Assembly: GCA_025965775.1 (NCBI GenBank)
Contig: JAOPWG010000264.1
Location: 1 to 7,708, forward strand
From: Modestobacter sp.
Lineage (GTDB): Bacteria > Actinomycetota > Actinomycetes > Mycobacteriales > Geodermatophilaceae
DNA: 7,708 nucleotides
Direction of reading: 5' to 3'
The notes under the pieces were generated by a model. The model did no database searches. It was not told the DNA's origin and was given only the letters and a program-made list of their open reading frames with translations. Position 1 is the first letter of the stretch. Every line of letters begins with the position of its first letter. Shown here one piece after another: positions 7,190 to 7,708 of the stretch. Made by a program: the position numbers and the translations under genes.

Positions 7190-7368
7190 CATCTCGACCC
7201 GCCAGGAGGCCTCCGCCTGGGTACACAAGGACCGCAGATCGCGGCGGTGGCGCTGTCTCACAGCCCGCAGGACCTTCGTCGTCCGACCGCCCGATCGTCC
7301 CCGGCCACGCAGCCAACCGGGTGTCAGGGCCTGTCCGTGGTCCTTCGATCCGGGCATGCTCTCAGCAC
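7190..7368 (+). other. Spacer before zwf, open in the zwf frame
   Basis: No gene is visible here, but the frame used by the second half of the hydrolase relic runs without a stop from 7021 through this spacer into glucose-6-phosphate dehydrogenase. The translation between is Pro/Arg/Ser-rich and looks non-coding. I find neither a Shine-Dalgarno nor a TANNNT box at leaderless distance before ATG 7369, so the promoter cannot be placed. Confidence 0.5.
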
Positions 7369-7708
7369 ATGACCGTCGATGCGGATCGTCGCTCTCCGCC
7401 GTGTGTGTTGGTGATCTTCGGCGCCTCGGGCGACCTCACCGCCCGCAAGCTCCTGCCCGCACTCGAGCGGCTGGCCAGCTACGGGGCCCTCCCTCCCGAG
7501 GTGGCGCTGATCGGCGTCGCCCGCACGCCCATGACCGACGAGGAGTTCGGGGACCACTGCCGTCACAGCGTGTCCGGTGCGGGTCAGCCGCGGTGGAAGG
7601 ACCTGACGGCGACCGCCCGCTACGTCAGCGGCGGCTACGACGACCCCGCCACCTACCAGCGGCTGGCCGAGGTCCTGGCCGAATGCGATCAACGGCACGG
7701 GACCGCCG
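7369..7708 (+). CDS. zwf: Glucose-6-phosphate dehydrogenase, 5' part (3' end outside window)
   Basis: This enzyme oxidises glucose 6-phosphate to 6-phosphogluconolactone with NADP+ (or NAD+), the entry step of the oxidative pentose phosphate pathway and a main NADPH source. Only the first 113 codons are inside the window; family members are about 460-510 residues. The N-terminal Rossmann fingerprint is plain: VLVIFGASGDLTARKLLPAL, with GASGDL at 18-23 and the conserved Lys27. It is followed by VALIGVARTPMTDEEFGDH and then YVSGGYDDPATYQRLAEVL, all in family order and spacing. ATG 7369 puts the fingerprint about 13 residues in, as usual. The same frame is open upstream through the decayed hydrolase, so automatic start calls could be extended wrongly. 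No coupled 6-phosphogluconate dehydrogenase, transaldolase or opcA gene lies upstream; any partners would be downstream of the window. Confidence 0.96.
   Translation, partial: MTVDADRRSPPCVLVIFGASGDLTARKLLPALERLASYGALPPEVALIGVARTPMTDEEFGDHCRHSVSGAGQPRWKDLTATARYVSGGYDDPATYQRLAEVLAECDQRHGTA

Overview
The sequence suggests a high-GC actinobacterium. Codons end almost always in G or C, long antisense shadow ORFs run opposite the real genes, GTG is used as a start codon, and -10 boxes of the TANNNT type sit six bases before start codons, an arrangement known for actinobacterial leaderless mRNAs. The protein flavours (the conserved membrane protein at the left edge, the catalase, the zinc-dependent dehydrogenase) resemble Geodermatophilaceae-like soil actinobacteria, but this is impression, not measurement.

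Layout, left to right. The 3' end of a conserved membrane protein (1-828, +) is followed one base later by a possible 50-residue ORF (830-982, +). A monofunctional haem catalase (1155-2633, +) has a very strong ribosome binding site. Then comes about 1.2 kb with no intact gene (2634-3848). It holds a possible short frameshifted ORF (2771-2981, +), the relic of a response-regulator receiver domain on the minus strand broken by three one-base losses (3088-3360), and a 14-base unit repeated three times (3415-3456). A medium-chain, zinc-dependent dehydrogenase follows (3849-4883, +). A 430-base spacer then contains a candidate leaderless 41-codon ORF/small RNA (5124-5249, +) and a perfect 16-bp hairpin (5229-5263), placed to terminate transcripts from both sides. 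Dihydrolipoyl dehydrogenase (5314-6717, -) has a leaderless-type promoter. Divergent from it lies a wrecked alpha/beta-hydrolase gene (6843-about 7189, +). The window ends in the first 113 codons of glucose-6-phosphate dehydrogenase (7369-7708, +).

How the genes relate. The four clear enzymes all touch redox chemistry: H2O2 removal, NAD(P)-linked alcohol/aldehyde turnover, dihydrolipoamide/NADH, and NADPH supply. They are not an operon: they are separated by spacers, relics and one strand switch, so a shared function is only a loose idea. The window reads as housekeeping and accessory redox genes set among eroding genes. I see no CRISPR array, transposase, phage gene, tRNA, rRNA or toxin/defence system, and no convincing new multi-gene system. 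The least ordinary items are the putative leaderless small ORF/structured RNA at 5112-5263 and the decayed receiver and hydrolase genes.
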